Assembly (NCBI GenBank): GCA_016875535.1
Contig: VGPF01000001.1
Span: 110,778 to 174,777 of the forward strand
From: Chloroflexota bacterium
GTDB lineage: Bacteria; Chloroflexota; Dehalococcoidia; SHYB01
DNA length: 64,000 nt
Direction: 5' to 3'
The notes beneath the pieces were generated by a model. The model was given only the letters and a program-made list of their open reading frames with translations, had not been told where the DNA came from and did no database searches. A program made the translations under genes and the position numbers. Below, piece by piece: positions 51,299 through 60,367 of this stretch; the first letter of the stretch is position 1; each line of letters begins with the position of its first letter.

Positions 51299-53133
51299 TG
51301 CACCACGGCGGCGGCACGGGGCATGGCCACGGACACCGCCACGGGCACGGGATGATGGGGCGGCTGGGCGACGGCGACGACGAGACGCTGGGGAAGCCGT
51401 ATGACCATAAGGTCGTGACAAGGCTCTTCCGCTACCTGGGCCCGTACAGGGGAAAGATGCTGGTCGCCACGATCTCGACGCTGCTCTACACCGGGTCCAT
51501 CGTGGCCGTGCCGTGGCTTGTGGGCGCGGGGATCAATGAGGTGACGGCGAGCGACGGGCGCGGGCTGAACGCCATCGTGATCGCCTTCACGGCGGTGGCC
51601 CTTGCCGGATGGGCGGCGAACTACGTGCAGTTGGTGGTGATGGCGCAGATCAGCCAGGGCGTGCTGTACACCCTGCGGACGCAGATGTTCCAGCACCTGC
51701 ACCGCCTCTCGCTGGGGTTCTATGACAAGAACGAGGTCGGACGGATCATGTCTCGGGTGCAGAACGACGTGCAGACGCTGCAGGAGTTCCTCTCCAGCGG
51801 CGTCCTGAGCGTCTCCGAGTTGTTCAGCCTCGCGGGTATCGCAGCGGCGATGTTTCTCCTGGACTGGCAATTGGCCCTGCTGACGCTTGCGGTTGCGCCG
51901 GTGCTCATCTGCGCCCTGATGCGGTGGCAGCTTCGCGCGCGGAATAGTTTCATCCGCGTGCGCCAGGCGATCTCCGTGGTGAACGCGGGCCTGCAGGAGA
52001 ATATCTCCGGCGTGCGCGTCATCCAGAGCCTGAATCGGCAGGACGAGAACCGCCGCCGGTTCGACGCCATCAACAGGAGCCACCTGACGGCGAATCTGGA
52101 CGCAGGGCGGATGTCGTCGGTGGTCCTGCCGCTGGTGGAAGTCCTGATGGCAGTGGCGCTGGCCGTGGTGATCATGTACGGCGGCAACCAGGTGCTGCAC
52201 ACGAAGCTCCAGCTGAGCGTCCTCGTCGCCTTCGCCCTCTACATCCAGCGCTTCTTCGACCCGATCCGCAACCTGACGATGCAGTACACGGAACTCCAGC
52301 GGGCCATGGCCTCCGGGACGCGCATCTTTGAGGTGCTGGACACGAGGCCGGAAATCACGGATGCGCCTGGCGCGACGGAGCTTTCCCAGGTGAAGGGCGA
52401 GATCCGCTTCGAGGGCGTGAGCCACAGCTATGTGCCGGATATATGGGTGCTGCAGGCTATCAACCTGCACATCAAGCCGGGCGAGACGATCGCGCTGGTG
52501 GGGCTGACGGGCGCGGGCAAGACGACGGTGACGGCGCTGATCGCGCGGTTCTATGAGGCGACTAAGGGGCGCATCACGATTGACGGGCACGACGTGCGCC
52601 AGGTGACGATGCGCTCGCTCGCCAAGCAGATCGGCATGGTGCTGCAGGACCCGTACCTCTTCTCGGCGACGGTGCGGGAGAATATCCGCTACGGCCGCCT
52701 GGAGGCGACGGATGCCGAGGTGGAGCAAGCGGCGCGGACCGTGGGGGCGCACGATTTCATCATGAGGCTGCCGAAGGGCTATGACACAGTGCTTGCGGAG
52801 CGCGGCGGCAACTTGAGCGTGGGGCAGCGGCAGCTCCTGAGTTTCGCGCGGGCGCTCCTGGCCGATCCGCGCATCCTGATGCTGGATGAGGCGACGGCGA
52901 ACATTGACACGCACACGGAGGCGTTGATCCAAACGGCCCTAGGCCGGCTGTTGAAGGGCAGAACGTCGGTCGTTATCGCGCACCGGCTTTCGACGATACG
53001 AGGCGCGGACCGCATCGTGGTGCTGGAGAAGGGGCGCATCGCGGAGATGGGATCGCACCAGGAGCTCTTGGCGGAGGGGGGGCTTTATCACAAGCTCTAC
53101 ACGATGAACTATCAGCTGGAAGCGGGCGTGTAG
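51295..53133 (+). CDS. ABC exporter half-transporter with canonical base, His-rich N-terminus
   Basis: A 612-residue half-transporter whose ATG overlaps the stop of its partner. The N-terminus MMHHGGGTGHGHGHRHGHGM is Gly/His-rich and could bind metal. Six membrane helices follow, then Walker A LTGAGKTTV, a changed signature LSVGQ (507-511), Walker B with Glu532 (LMLDEATANID) and switch His563 (VIAHRLST). Paired with the preceding protein this gives one competent ATP site (this Glu and His with the partner LSGGQ) and one degenerate site. Whether the His tract senses or carries metal is open. Confidence 0.92.
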   Translation: MMHHGGGTGHGHGHRHGHGMMGRLGDGDDETLGKPYDHKVVTRLFRYLGPYRGKMLVATISTLLYTGSIVAVPWLVGAGINEVTASDGRGLNAIVIAFTAVALAGWAANYVQLVVMAQISQGVLYTLRTQMFQHLHRLSLGFYDKNEVGRIMSRVQNDVQTLQEFLSSGVLSVSELFSLAGIAAAMFLLDWQLALLTLAVAPVLICALMRWQLRARNSFIRVRQAISVVNAGLQENISGVRVIQSLNRQDENRRRFDAINRSHLTANLDAGRMSSVVLPLVEVLMAVALAVVIMYGGNQVLHTKLQLSVLVAFALYIQRFFDPIRNLTMQYTELQRAMASGTRIFEVLDTRPEITDAPGATELSQVKGEIRFEGVSHSYVPDIWVLQAINLHIKPGETIALVGLTGAGKTTVTALIARFYEATKGRITIDGHDVRQVTMRSLAKQIGMVLQDPYLFSATVRENIRYGRLEATDAEVEQAARTVGAHDFIMRLPKGYDTVLAERGGNLSVGQRQLLSFARALLADPRILMLDEATANIDTHTEALIQTALGRLLKGRTSVVIAHRLSTIRGADRIVVLEKGRIAEMGSHQELLAEGGLYHKLYTMNYQLEAGV

Positions 53134-53139
53134 TAAGCC

Positions 53140-53160
53140 GGGACGGCCTTAGGCCGTCCC
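53140..53160. terminator. Hairpin between the convergent ABC exporter and DUF192 genes
   Basis: GGGACGGC-CTTAG-GCCGTCCC, a GC-rich 8-bp stem in the 43-base gap between convergent genes. It lacks a T-run, so termination is likely but not certain. Confidence 0.5.
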
Positions 53161-53176
53161 TACCCGGGCACCGGTG

Positions 53177-53767
53177 CTACGGGCAGCCCGGCACGGCGAC
53201 GGTGAAGCCGGAGAAGCGCACTGCATCGCCGATTCCGATCCCTTTAGCGGCGACATCGCCGGCGTTGATTTCCAGGATGTAGCGAACAGGTCGCGAGGGG
53301 CTATAGACGGGCAGGCCTGTGGCCTGATTCGGGTCGCGCGGCGGCGGGACGTTGGCAGTGAGATCGGCGACAGCGCACTTGCCGTCTATCCACACGAAAT
53401 CGAGGGGGATGAGCATCCCCTTCATCCAGAAAGTGTAGAGGGCGTCTTCCTCATAGGGGAAAATCATGCCTGTGGACGGCGCAAGCTGTGGACGGCCTGA
53501 GAGGCCTTTGGCCTTCTCATCGAAGGTACGGGCGACGTCCACGCGAAATGAGGCGGCGCCAACGGTGACCACCGGCCCCTGGACGGCTGTCGCCGTTGGC
53601 GTGGCGGCGGAGGTAGGCGAAGGTGGCGCGGTTGGCGAGGCGATAGGCGTGTTCGTCGAGGGGGGAGGGCGCGTCTGCGTTGCCGTCGGCAATGGTGAAG
53701 CGCTCTCGCAGGCGGCGAGGGCCAGCCCGGCGAGAAGCAGAGCGAGAGGCAGCTTGAAGCGAGGCAT
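53177..53767 (-). CDS. DUF192 lipoprotein
   Basis: A 196-residue exported lipoprotein. The signal peptide has lipobox LALAAC at about residues 14-19 and is followed by a Pro/Thr/Ser linker (PTATQTRPPPSTNTPIASPT) typical of Chloroflexota and Gram-positive surface proteins. The DUF192 domain starts near residue 80 (RTFDEKAKGLSGRPQLAPST, FWMKGMLIPLDFVWID, YILEINAG). The domain function is not established. A GTG nine bases earlier, overlapping the stop of the binding-protein gene, is an alternative start. It ends the thiamine/ABC operon by position and may be unrelated to it in function. Confidence 0.82.
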   Translation of the reverse strand: MPRFKLPLALLLAGLALAACESASPLPTATQTRPPPSTNTPIASPTAPPSPTSAATPTATAVQGPVVTVGAASFRVDVARTFDEKAKGLSGRPQLAPSTGMIFPYEEDALYTFWMKGMLIPLDFVWIDGKCAVADLTANVPPPRDPNQATGLPVYSPSRPVRYILEINAGDVAAKGIGIGDAVRFSGFTVAVPGCP

Positions 53768-53772
53768 CGGCG

Positions 53773-54750
53773 TCACTGGAGGAACTTGTTCGTCATCGTG
53801 CCGTCAATCGCGACGGGCTTTTCGACAATCTTATTGTCCACGAGGAACTGGATGAAGCTGCGCCACTTCGCCTCGTCCATGAGGCCGAAGGGCTGTGGCG
53901 CCGATCGCCAGAGCGGCACGAGGAGGCGCACGCCGCGCGTCACCAGCTCGCGGTCGGACTCCTGGCTGGCCTTGACGACGGCATTGATGGCGGCGTCCGG
54001 GTTCTGCACTGCATAGGCGTGACCCTTGGCCACGGCGCGCAGGAACTTGCGCAGGTTTTCGTCGGCGCCCCTGGCACGCTTTTCATTGACGACGAAGACG
54101 AGCTCGTTGAACTCGGGCACGCCCCAGTCCTGAAGTTTGAAGACATTCACCGGGTGGCCTTCCATCTCGGCGAGCACGGCCTCCACGTTCCAGTAGCCGC
54201 CGATGATGGCGTCAACCTGCTTGCTGATGAGGGCCTTGCTCAACTCAAAGCCTACGTTAATCATGGTTACGCTGGATGGGTTGACTCCGGCCTTGCTGAG
54301 GACGGCTTTGAGGTAGACCTCTTCCGTGGGGATGCCTGTGAAGCCGATCTTCTTGCCGCCGAGCTGGGCCGGACTGGCGATGCCCGAGCTTCTCAGCACC
54401 TGGATCGAGTTGAGGGGCGTCGGCACGATGGAGCCGATGGCGGTGATGGGCAGGCCCTCGGCGCGGGCGAGGATGACGGCGGGCTCGTAGCTGATGGCGA
54501 TATCGGCGCGGTTAGCGGCAACGAACTTCGGCGGGTCCTCCGGATTGCCGGGGGCCTGGAGCTTCACTTTGAGCCCCTCTTCCTTGAAGTAGCCCTGGGC
54601 CTCAGCCGCGTAGAGGCCGGCGTGATCGGCGTTGGGGAACCAATCGAGGATGACGGTCAATTTGTCTTTGTCGTCTCCACCGCAGGCGGTCATGAGCAGG
54701 GCGGCCATGAGGAAGAGGGCGACAGCGGTGGCGAGCAAGAACTTTTTCAT
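53773..54750 (-). CDS. thiY: NMT1/THI5-like substrate-binding lipoprotein (ThiY type)
   Basis: A 325-residue periplasmic-binding-type lipoprotein. The signal peptide ends at LLMTACGGDDKD, with Cys as lipid anchor. The mature part starts with LTVILDWFPNADHAGLYAAE, the signature of the NMT1/THI5 group that includes ThiY, the binder of formylaminopyrimidine and related thiamine pyrimidine precursors. The WNVEAVLAEMEG and ISYEPAVILARAEG regions also fit. Its place at the end of a TPP-riboswitch operon and next to permease and ATPase genes supports uptake of a thiamine pyrimidine. The exact ligand is inferred. Confidence 0.85.
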   Translation of the reverse strand: MKKFLLATAVALFLMAALLMTACGGDDKDKLTVILDWFPNADHAGLYAAEAQGYFKEEGLKVKLQAPGNPEDPPKFVAANRADIAISYEPAVILARAEGLPITAIGSIVPTPLNSIQVLRSSGIASPAQLGGKKIGFTGIPTEEVYLKAVLSKAGVNPSSVTMINVGFELSKALISKQVDAIIGGYWNVEAVLAEMEGHPVNVFKLQDWGVPEFNELVFVVNEKRARGADENLRKFLRAVAKGHAYAVQNPDAAINAVVKASQESDRELVTRGVRLLVPLWRSAPQPFGLMDEAKWRSFIQFLVDNKIVEKPVAIDGTMTNKFLQ

Positions 54751-54764
54751 TGGAAGCTCCGTTC

Positions 54765-55601
54765 TTAGTTTTGGGCAGATGGGCGTTTGGCCCAGGGGAG
54801 AGCCTTGCGCTCGACGAAGGCGACTGCGGAGAAGAGGATGAGGCCCATGAGGGCGAGAACGACGATGGAGGCGAAGACGCGGGCCGTAAGGAACTGGGCC
54901 GAGGAATATTTGAGGAAGTAGCCCAAGCCTTCGTTCGCGCCGACCCATTCGCCGAAGATAGCGCCGATAACGCTGACGGCGGCTGCGACCTTGGCGCCGG
55001 AGAAGAAATAGGGGAGCGCCGACGGCATCTGCACGAGCTTGAAGACCTGCCAGCGCGTCGCGCCCATGGAGCGCATGAGGCTGACGAGGTCGGGGTCCAC
55101 GCTGCGGATGCCGTCCACCATGTTGATGGTGATAGGAAAGAAGGTGATGAGGACGATGACGATGATCTTGGGCATGAGGCTGAAGCCGAACCAGACGACG
55201 AGGACGGGCGCGATGGCGATGACGGGGACCGCCTGGGAGGCGACGACGTAGGGGTAGAGGGCCCGTTCGGCGAGGCGCGACTGGGAGATGGCGACGGCGA
55301 GCGCCGCGCCGACGGCGAGGGCGACGGCAAAGCCGATGAGCGCCTCCTCCGCGGTCACGGCGGCGTGCCGCATGATGAGGCCGGGGCTTTCGGCGAAGGC
55401 CTGGATGACTTCCCAGGGAGACGGCAAGAGCCACTGCTTGAGCGATGAGAAATCGGCGACGGCCTGCCAGACGGCGATGGCGATGAGGCCCAGGAGAAGC
55501 GAGAGCACGTAGCCACCTGCCGCCGATGCCAGCGGCGAGGGGCGGCGCGCGGCTCCACCGGGAGCGCGGGACTTGGCAACGGCGTTGTGGACGGCGCTCA
55601 T
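54765..55601 (-). CDS. thiX: ABC permease of the thiamine-precursor importer (ThiX type)
   Basis: A 278-residue BPD-type permease with about six helices and the EAA loop (SLMRSMGATRWQVFKLVQMP) that docks the ATPase. VASQAVPVIAIAPVLVVWFG is typical of the nitrate/taurine/pyrimidine precursor permeases (SsuC/TauC/ThiX). It overlaps the ATPase gene by four bases and precedes the binding-protein gene by 14. Same operon as the thi genes. Confidence 0.85.
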   Translation of the reverse strand: MSAVHNAVAKSRAPGGAARRPSPLASAAGGYVLSLLLGLIAIAVWQAVADFSSLKQWLLPSPWEVIQAFAESPGLIMRHAAVTAEEALIGFAVALAVGAALAVAISQSRLAERALYPYVVASQAVPVIAIAPVLVVWFGFSLMPKIIVIVLITFFPITINMVDGIRSVDPDLVSLMRSMGATRWQVFKLVQMPSALPYFFSGAKVAAAVSVIGAIFGEWVGANEGLGYFLKYSSAQFLTARVFASIVVLALMGLILFSAVAFVERKALPWAKRPSAQN

Positions 55602-56386
55602 GCGGCACCCGCCAGGGCGGCGCCATCGCGGAGGGCGGCAAGGAGCGCCGCCTTGCGTGCGATGAAGTCCTGGGTCAGCACAAGGTCATAGCGGCGCGGG
55701 CGCGGCAGGGTGACGGCAAGCTCGCTCCTCACCTGGCCGGGGAGGGGCGTCATGACGTAGATGCGGTCGGAGAGGAGCAAGGCCTCGTCCATGTCATGGG
55801 TGACGAGGACGACGGTCTTGCCGAGGCGCTCCCAGAGGCTTAGGAGCCACTGGTGCATCGCCGAGCGGGTGAGGGAGTCGAGCGCGCCGAAGGGCTCGTC
55901 TAGGAGGAGCAGCTCTTTTTCAAAGAGGACGGTGCGGAGGAAGGCGGCGCGCTGGCGCATGCCGCCGGAGAGGGTGTGGGGATGGGCCGAGGCGAAGGGG
56001 CCGAGGCCGAACTCCTCGAGGAGGGGCCGCGCTTTGGCGCGGGCTTCGGCTCGAGGGACGCCTGCGATCTCCTGCGCAAGGATGACGTTATCGAGGACGG
56101 TGCGCCAGGGAACGAGGAGGTCTTTCTGCGGCATGTAGCCTGCAAGGCCGACCTGGCCCGTGACGACCGCGCTGTTCAGGAGAACGCGCCCCTCATCGGG
56201 CGGGATGAGCCCGGCGATGACGCCGAGCAGCGTGCTTTTGCCGCAGCCGCTCGGCCCGATGATGGAGACGAATTCCCCCTGGCGGACCGAGATGCTGACA
56301 TTGCGAAGCGTCGGCAGCTCCCGCGTCTTTTCGACGAAGGTCTTGCTGACGCCATGAACCTGCAGCAGGGGAGTCGTCATCGCCAT
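55598..56386 (-). CDS. thiZ: ABC ATPase of the thiamine-precursor importer (ThiZ type)
   Basis: A 262-residue ABC ATPase: Walker A IIGPSGCGKSTLLGVIAG, Q-loop GYMPQKDLLVPW, signature LSGGMRQRAAFLR, Walker B LLLLDEPFGALDSLTR and switch His VLVTHDMDEA. This is the SsuB/TauB/ThiZ pattern. Two starts compete: the ATG at 56386 and the ATG at 56380, whose ATGA overlaps the thiD stop. I report the longer. It follows thiD directly, tying transport to thiamine synthesis. Confidence 0.87.
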   Translation of the reverse strand: MAMTTPLLQVHGVSKTFVEKTRELPTLRNVSISVRQGEFVSIIGPSGCGKSTLLGVIAGLIPPDEGRVLLNSAVVTGQVGLAGYMPQKDLLVPWRTVLDNVILAQEIAGVPRAEARAKARPLLEEFGLGPFASAHPHTLSGGMRQRAAFLRTVLFEKELLLLDEPFGALDSLTRSAMHQWLLSLWERLGKTVVLVTHDMDEALLLSDRIYVMTPLPGQVRSELAVTLPRPRRYDLVLTQDFIARKAALLAALRDGAALAGAA

Positions 56387-57198
56387 GTGCTCGTCGTCCC
56401 TACGAGGTGGTTCGTCGGCCCGTGGCCTTGCCCGAGCGGCGCGGCGCCGGCGATGGCCTGGGTGACGAAGGACTTGGCCCGTGTGATCGCGAGAGGCGGG
56501 CGCATGCCTTTCGCCAGCCCGGCGGTGATGGCGGCGGAGAAGGTGCAGCCTGTGCCGTGGGTGCTCTTTGTTTCGATGCGCCTGGAGCGAAGCTCCGTGA
56601 AGGACTTGCCGTCATAGACGACGTCAATGGCGTCTTGGGAGTCGGCGTGACCGCCTTTGACGACGACCCACTGCGCGCCTGAGGAGAGTAGCTCTTTTGC
56701 AGCGCGACGCATCTCTTCAGGCGTTTCCACACGCAGACCGGTGAGGGCCGCCGCCTCATGGGTATTCGGCGTGACGACGGCAGCAAGGGGCAGAAGATGC
56801 TTGCGAACGGTGGCGCGGGCCTCTTCGGTCAGGAGGGGATGGCCGCCTTTGGCGATCATCACCGGGTCAACGACGAGGTTGGGGATGCGCAGTTCCTTCA
56901 CCAGTGAGGCGACGAGGCGCACGACGGCGCTTGAGGAGAGCATGCCGGTCTTTGCGGCGTCTAGTCCGATATCGCTCACGACGCTGCGCACCTGCTTTTC
57001 GATGAGCGGCAGGGGAAGCTCAAGGGCATCTTGGACGCCCAGGGTGTTCTGCGCCGTGACGGCGGTAAGGGCGCTCATGCCGTAGACGCCGAAGGCCGTG
57101 AAGGTCTTCAGGTCGGCCTGGATGCCTGCGCCGCCCCCGCTATCGGAGCCGGCGATGGTGAGCGCGCGCCTTATGGGCTGAGGCTTCCGGGGACTCAT
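56377..57198 (-). CDS. thiD: Hydroxymethylpyrimidine/phosphomethylpyrimidine kinase
   Basis: ThiD phosphorylates HMP and HMP-P to HMP-PP. The 273-residue ribokinase-fold protein has [31 protein letters not shown] and the anion hole [19 protein letters not shown]. Its ATG overlaps the thiL stop (ATGA), fixing the start at 57198. It would activate pyrimidine brought in by the ABC importer encoded next. Confidence 0.95.
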   Translation of the reverse strand: MSPRKPQPIRRALTIAGSDSGGGAGIQADLKTFTAFGVYGMSALTAVTAQNTLGVQDALELPLPLIEKQVRSVVSDIGLDAAKTGMLSSSAVVRLVASLVKELRIPNLVVDPVMIAKGGHPLLTEEARATVRKHLLPLAAVVTPNTHEAAALTGLRVETPEEMRRAAKELLSSGAQWVVVKGGHADSQDAIDVVYDGKSFTELRSRRIETKSTHGTGCTFSAAITAGLAKGMRPPLAITRAKSFVTQAIAGAAPLGQGHGPTNHLVGTTSTWR

Positions 57199-58244
57199 GA
57201 GGCCTTTCTTTTCGCTCGTTGCTTGGCGAAATGGTCCCACCCTGTGGGCTCAACATGCTCGCGCCTGCCGTCGGCGTGGCGCAGGAGGATGCCTTGTGCG
57301 GACGTCGTCTCGCCGATGAGAGCCACCGGCGTGCCCGTCTCTCGCCGAACGCGTTCGGTGAGGTTCCGGGCCTGCTCCTTGGGGCAGGTGAAGAGCAGTT
57401 CGTAGTCCTCGCCGCCGTGGAGGGCGATGGCGAGCGGGTCCAATCGCAGGGATCGCGCGATGGAGCGGGTGGCGGGAGCGATCGGGAGGGCCGAGGCATC
57501 GAGCGATGCGCCGATGCCGCTCGTCTCGCAGATGTGGCCGAGATCGCCAGCCAGGCCATCGCTCACGTCAATCATCGCCGTGGCGAGTCCTGAGGAGGCG
57601 ATGACGCGCCCTTCGCGTATGCGCGGGGTCGGCGTGCGGTGGGCCTTCGCCAGGGGCGCGATGGCCTTTGAGGGGCGCAGGCGGCGTTCCAGGGCGATAC
57701 GGCCCATGGCGGATGCGCCTACGGTACCGGTGACAAGGATGGCCTCGCCGGGCTTGGCCGCGCCGCGGCGCAGCAGCTCGACTTCAGCCATTTCGCCCAG
57801 GAGGGTGATGTCTATGATGAGCATGGCGCTGCTGGTGATGTTGCCGCCGATGATCGCCGCGCCGAAGCGCCCCAAGCCTTCGCGGAGGCCCTTGTAGAGG
57901 CCGTCCACCCAGGCGGTGGGCGTCTGCGGCGGCAGGCCGAGGGAGATGAGGGCATAAAGCGCCGTGCCACCCATGGCGGCGATGTCGCTCAGGTTCACGG
58001 CGGCGCAGCGGAGGCCGAGGTCGCGCGCGGAGGAGCGTTCTTTCACGAAGTGGCGGCCTTCCACTTGGATATCGCAGGTGGCGAGGAGGAGCTTGCCGGA
58101 GTCCTGGCGGAAGGCGGCGCAGTCATCGCCGATGCCGAGGACGAGGCGCCCGGCGGCCTTGGGGTTGCCTCCGGCGATGCGCGCGATGAGGCCGAATTCG
58201 CCGAGGGCGCCGACGGTTTTCTTTTCAATAGGATGACTAGGCAT
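57195..58244 (-). CDS. thiL: Thiamine-monophosphate kinase
   Basis: ThiL makes thiamine diphosphate from thiamine phosphate. The 349-residue AIR-synthase-fold protein has LGIGDDCAAFR near the N-terminus, ATCDIQVEGRHF, AIIGGNITSSAM and the late HGGEDYELLFTC. It overlaps thiD by four bases. The 86-base gap to thiE upstream carries a hairpin repeat. Confidence 0.95.
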   Translation of the reverse strand: MPSHPIEKKTVGALGEFGLIARIAGGNPKAAGRLVLGIGDDCAAFRQDSGKLLLATCDIQVEGRHFVKERSSARDLGLRCAAVNLSDIAAMGGTALYALISLGLPPQTPTAWVDGLYKGLREGLGRFGAAIIGGNITSSAMLIIDITLLGEMAEVELLRRGAAKPGEAILVTGTVGASAMGRIALERRLRPSKAIAPLAKAHRTPTPRIREGRVIASSGLATAMIDVSDGLAGDLGHICETSGIGASLDASALPIAPATRSIARSLRLDPLAIALHGGEDYELLFTCPKEQARNLTERVRRETGTPVALIGETTSAQGILLRHADGRREHVEPTGWDHFAKQRAKRKAS

Positions 58245-58289
58245 AGCGCAGACTCTGTGAGTGACGGAAGGGAAGCACCCTCTCCCTGT

Positions 58290-58310
58290 CCTCTCCCATC
58301 AAGGGAGAGG
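58290..58310. repeat. Hairpin repeat in the thiE-thiL gap
   Basis: CCTCTCCC-ATCAA-GGGAGAGG. A further CTCTCCC sits just beside it. This CCTCTCCC/GGGAGAGG phrase resembles REP-type intergenic elements. It may stabilise or attenuate the thi mRNA between segments. Confidence 0.55.
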
Positions 58311-58330
58311 AGGATAAGGAGTTCGATTTG

Positions 58331-58987
58331 TTAGACATAGGCGCGCCTCGCCGAGCTGATGCGCTGTCGGAGGTCCGCTGCCGCGGACTTCACATCGGGC
58401 GCGGAGACGACTGCGGAGATGACGGCGACGCTATCCGCGCCGGCGCCGATGACTTCGGCGATGTGGTGCGCCTTGATGCCGCCGATGGCGATGATGGGCA
58501 ATCGCGTCATCCTGCGGATGGCGGCTATGGCCTGGGGGCCGACGGGCGGGCCGGCATCGGTCTTGCTGTTGCGCGCCTCATAGATAGGGCCGATGGCGAC
58601 ATAGCTCGCTCCTTGGCTTTCGGCTATCGCGACCTGCTCGGGATTTTCGACGGAGACGCCGATGATCTTCTCCGGCCCAAGGAGCCTGCGAGCCGACGGG
58701 AGCGGCAGGTCGTCCTGGCCCAGGTGCACGCCATCAGCGTTCACGGCGAGGGCGATATCGGCGCGATCGTTCATGATGAAGAGGGCGCCTGCGCGGGAGG
58801 CGATCTTCCTGATGCTGAGGCCCGTGCGGTAGAGCTCCAGGGACGAGGCCTCCTTATCGCGAAGCTGAATGACGTTCGCGCCGCCTGCGATCGCCGCTTC
58901 GGCGACCTCCAGGTGACTGCGGCCCCTTGCGAGCGCGCGGTCGGTGATGACGTAGAGGCTGTAGTCCAACGTGCCCCTGGCAGCCAT
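58331..58987 (-). CDS. thiE: Thiamine-phosphate synthase
   Basis: ThiE couples HMP-PP to thiazole phosphate. The 218-residue TIM barrel has NVIQLRDKEASS, the phosphate-binding NADGVHLGQDDLPL and GVSVENPEQVAIA. The loop GPIYEARNSKTDAG with PPVGPQA is the substrate-closing segment of true ThiE. This separates it from the TenI-like paralogue at 60368-61006. The start at 58987 is four bases after thiO ends. Confidence 0.93.
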   Translation of the reverse strand: MAARGTLDYSLYVITDRALARGRSHLEVAEAAIAGGANVIQLRDKEASSLELYRTGLSIRKIASRAGALFIMNDRADIALAVNADGVHLGQDDLPLPSARRLLGPEKIIGVSVENPEQVAIAESQGASYVAIGPIYEARNSKTDAGPPVGPQAIAAIRRMTRLPIIAIGGIKAHHIAEVIGAGADSVAVISAVVSAPDVKSAAADLRQRISSARRAYV

Positions 58988-58991
58988 AGGC

Positions 58992-60122
58992 CTACCTTCG
59001 CGACTTGGCGAGCCTGGCGGCGCTGAATTTGCCCAGGCCACCCTTCGTTTTACCGGTGGTGACGATATCGGCGATGAGGCGCGCGGTGATGGGTGCGAGG
59101 AGGATGCCGCTGCGATAATGGCCCAAGGCTAGGGTCGCGCCATCGTTCCCTGGGGCGGGGCCGAGGATGGGAAGGTCGTCGGCGACGTTGCGAGGGCGGA
59201 GGCCAGCGCGCGAATGATGGATGGTCGTCGCGCCCACGGAGGGAAGAAGGGACTGGATGTTGGTGAGCATCGTCGCCACGCCTTTGACAGTGACTTGCTG
59301 TTCGTAGCCTGCATCGTGCTCAAGGGTGGTGCCAACCAGGGTTGTGCTATCGCCCTTGGGAACGGCGTAGGCCTCGGCGTGGAGGACGGTGCGGGAAAGG
59401 GGGCGAGGAAGCTTGTTGACGTAGACGACCTGCCCGCGCACGGGGGCCACAGGCACGTCATAGCCGAGCCACTGGCTTGCCGCGCGGCCCCACGCGCCGG
59501 TGGCGAGGACGACGGCATCGGCGGAGAGCGTCTCCTGGGGCGTGCGCACCCCGGTGACCTTCACGCCGCGCTTCATCAGGCCGACGACGGGCGTCTCTTC
59601 GCGGAAGCGCGCGCCGCGGGCGATGGCCGCCCTGCGCAGGACTTCCACGAGGCGCGAGGCGCTCAACTGCGGCTCGCCTGGAGAGTAGGCGGCGCCGCGG
59701 ATGGCCGGCGAAAGGAGCGGCTCGAGGCTTTGGGCATGCTTTGCGCTCACCCACTCGACGCGCAGGCCGCGCTCGTTGCCGAAATCGGCGAGGGCGCGCA
59801 GGCGGCGCTCCTCCTCCTCAGTCTTGGCGATGCGCAGGATCCCTGAGGGAAGGCATTCGGCGGAGAGGCGGGCGATCTCCTCCGCCTCCTCAAGGAAGGG
59901 CTTGTAGATGGCGAAACTGCCGAAGCCGAGTTCGATAAGCGCGTCGTCGCACATGCTGTCGGAGAGGGGCGCGAGCATGCCTGCGGAGGCGTAGGTGGCC
60001 CCCGAGCCGAGCTGGCGCTGTTCCAGGAGCGTAACGCGAACCTTGCGCCCGGCCAGCTCGTAGGCGATGCCGCAGCCGATGACGCCGCCGCCGACGATGA
60101 TGACTTCAGAGGATGGTGTCAT
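58992..60122 (-). CDS. thiO: Glycine oxidase
   Basis: ThiO oxidises glycine to the imine that becomes part of the thiazole. The 376-residue FAD enzyme has the dinucleotide motif VIIVGGGVIGCGIAYEL, ATYASAGMLAPLSD, and the C-terminal GLRPRNVADDLPILGPAPG. The ATG at 60122 is chosen because AGGA lies eight bases upstream; an ATG 27 bases earlier is possible. Use of ThiO rather than ThiH points to an aerobic thiazole route. Confidence 0.93.
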   Translation of the reverse strand: MTPSSEVIIVGGGVIGCGIAYELAGRKVRVTLLEQRQLGSGATYASAGMLAPLSDSMCDDALIELGFGSFAIYKPFLEEAEEIARLSAECLPSGILRIAKTEEEERRLRALADFGNERGLRVEWVSAKHAQSLEPLLSPAIRGAAYSPGEPQLSASRLVEVLRRAAIARGARFREETPVVGLMKRGVKVTGVRTPQETLSADAVVLATGAWGRAASQWLGYDVPVAPVRGQVVYVNKLPRPLSRTVLHAEAYAVPKGDSTTLVGTTLEHDAGYEQQVTVKGVATMLTNIQSLLPSVGATTIHHSRAGLRPRNVADDLPILGPAPGNDGATLALGHYRSGILLAPITARLIADIVTTGKTKGGLGKFSAARLAKSRR

Positions 60123-60155
60123 GGAAGATTTCCTCGGGGCGTGTGCCATGTGACG

Positions 60156-60359
60156 CTACCCGCCGCCGACCATCTGCACGATGTCCACCACATCGCCTGC
60201 GCGAAGTGTGACGCCGGCCCATTGGTCCTTGTGGACGACCTGGCCGTTGATGCCGACGGCGATGCGCTTCCCCAGGACGCCCTTCGCTTCGAGGTAGGCG
60301 ATGAGGCCCATGGAATGCTCGAGGGTTTGGGGCTTGCCGTTGACGGTCAGCGTGATCAT
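60156..60359 (-). CDS. thiS: Sulfur carrier protein ThiS
   Basis: ThiS is a 67-residue ubiquitin-fold carrier that delivers sulfur as a C-terminal thiocarboxylate. It starts MITLTVNGKPQTLEHSMGL and ends VDIVQMVGGG, with the required terminal Gly-Gly. The frame is open further upstream but lacks similarity, and the ATG at 60359 lies eight bases after tenI. The activating enzyme ThiF is not in the window. Confidence 0.93.
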   Translation of the reverse strand: MITLTVNGKPQTLEHSMGLIAYLEAKGVLGKRIAVGINGQVVHKDQWAGVTLRAGDVVDIVQMVGGG

Positions 60360-60367
60360 CGCGGCGC

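Noticed and set aside
53773..55641. Single 622-residue fusion of permease region and binding protein
   Set aside because: The upstream part is an off-frame reading of the permease gene; the binding protein has its own ATG and lipoprotein signal at 54750.
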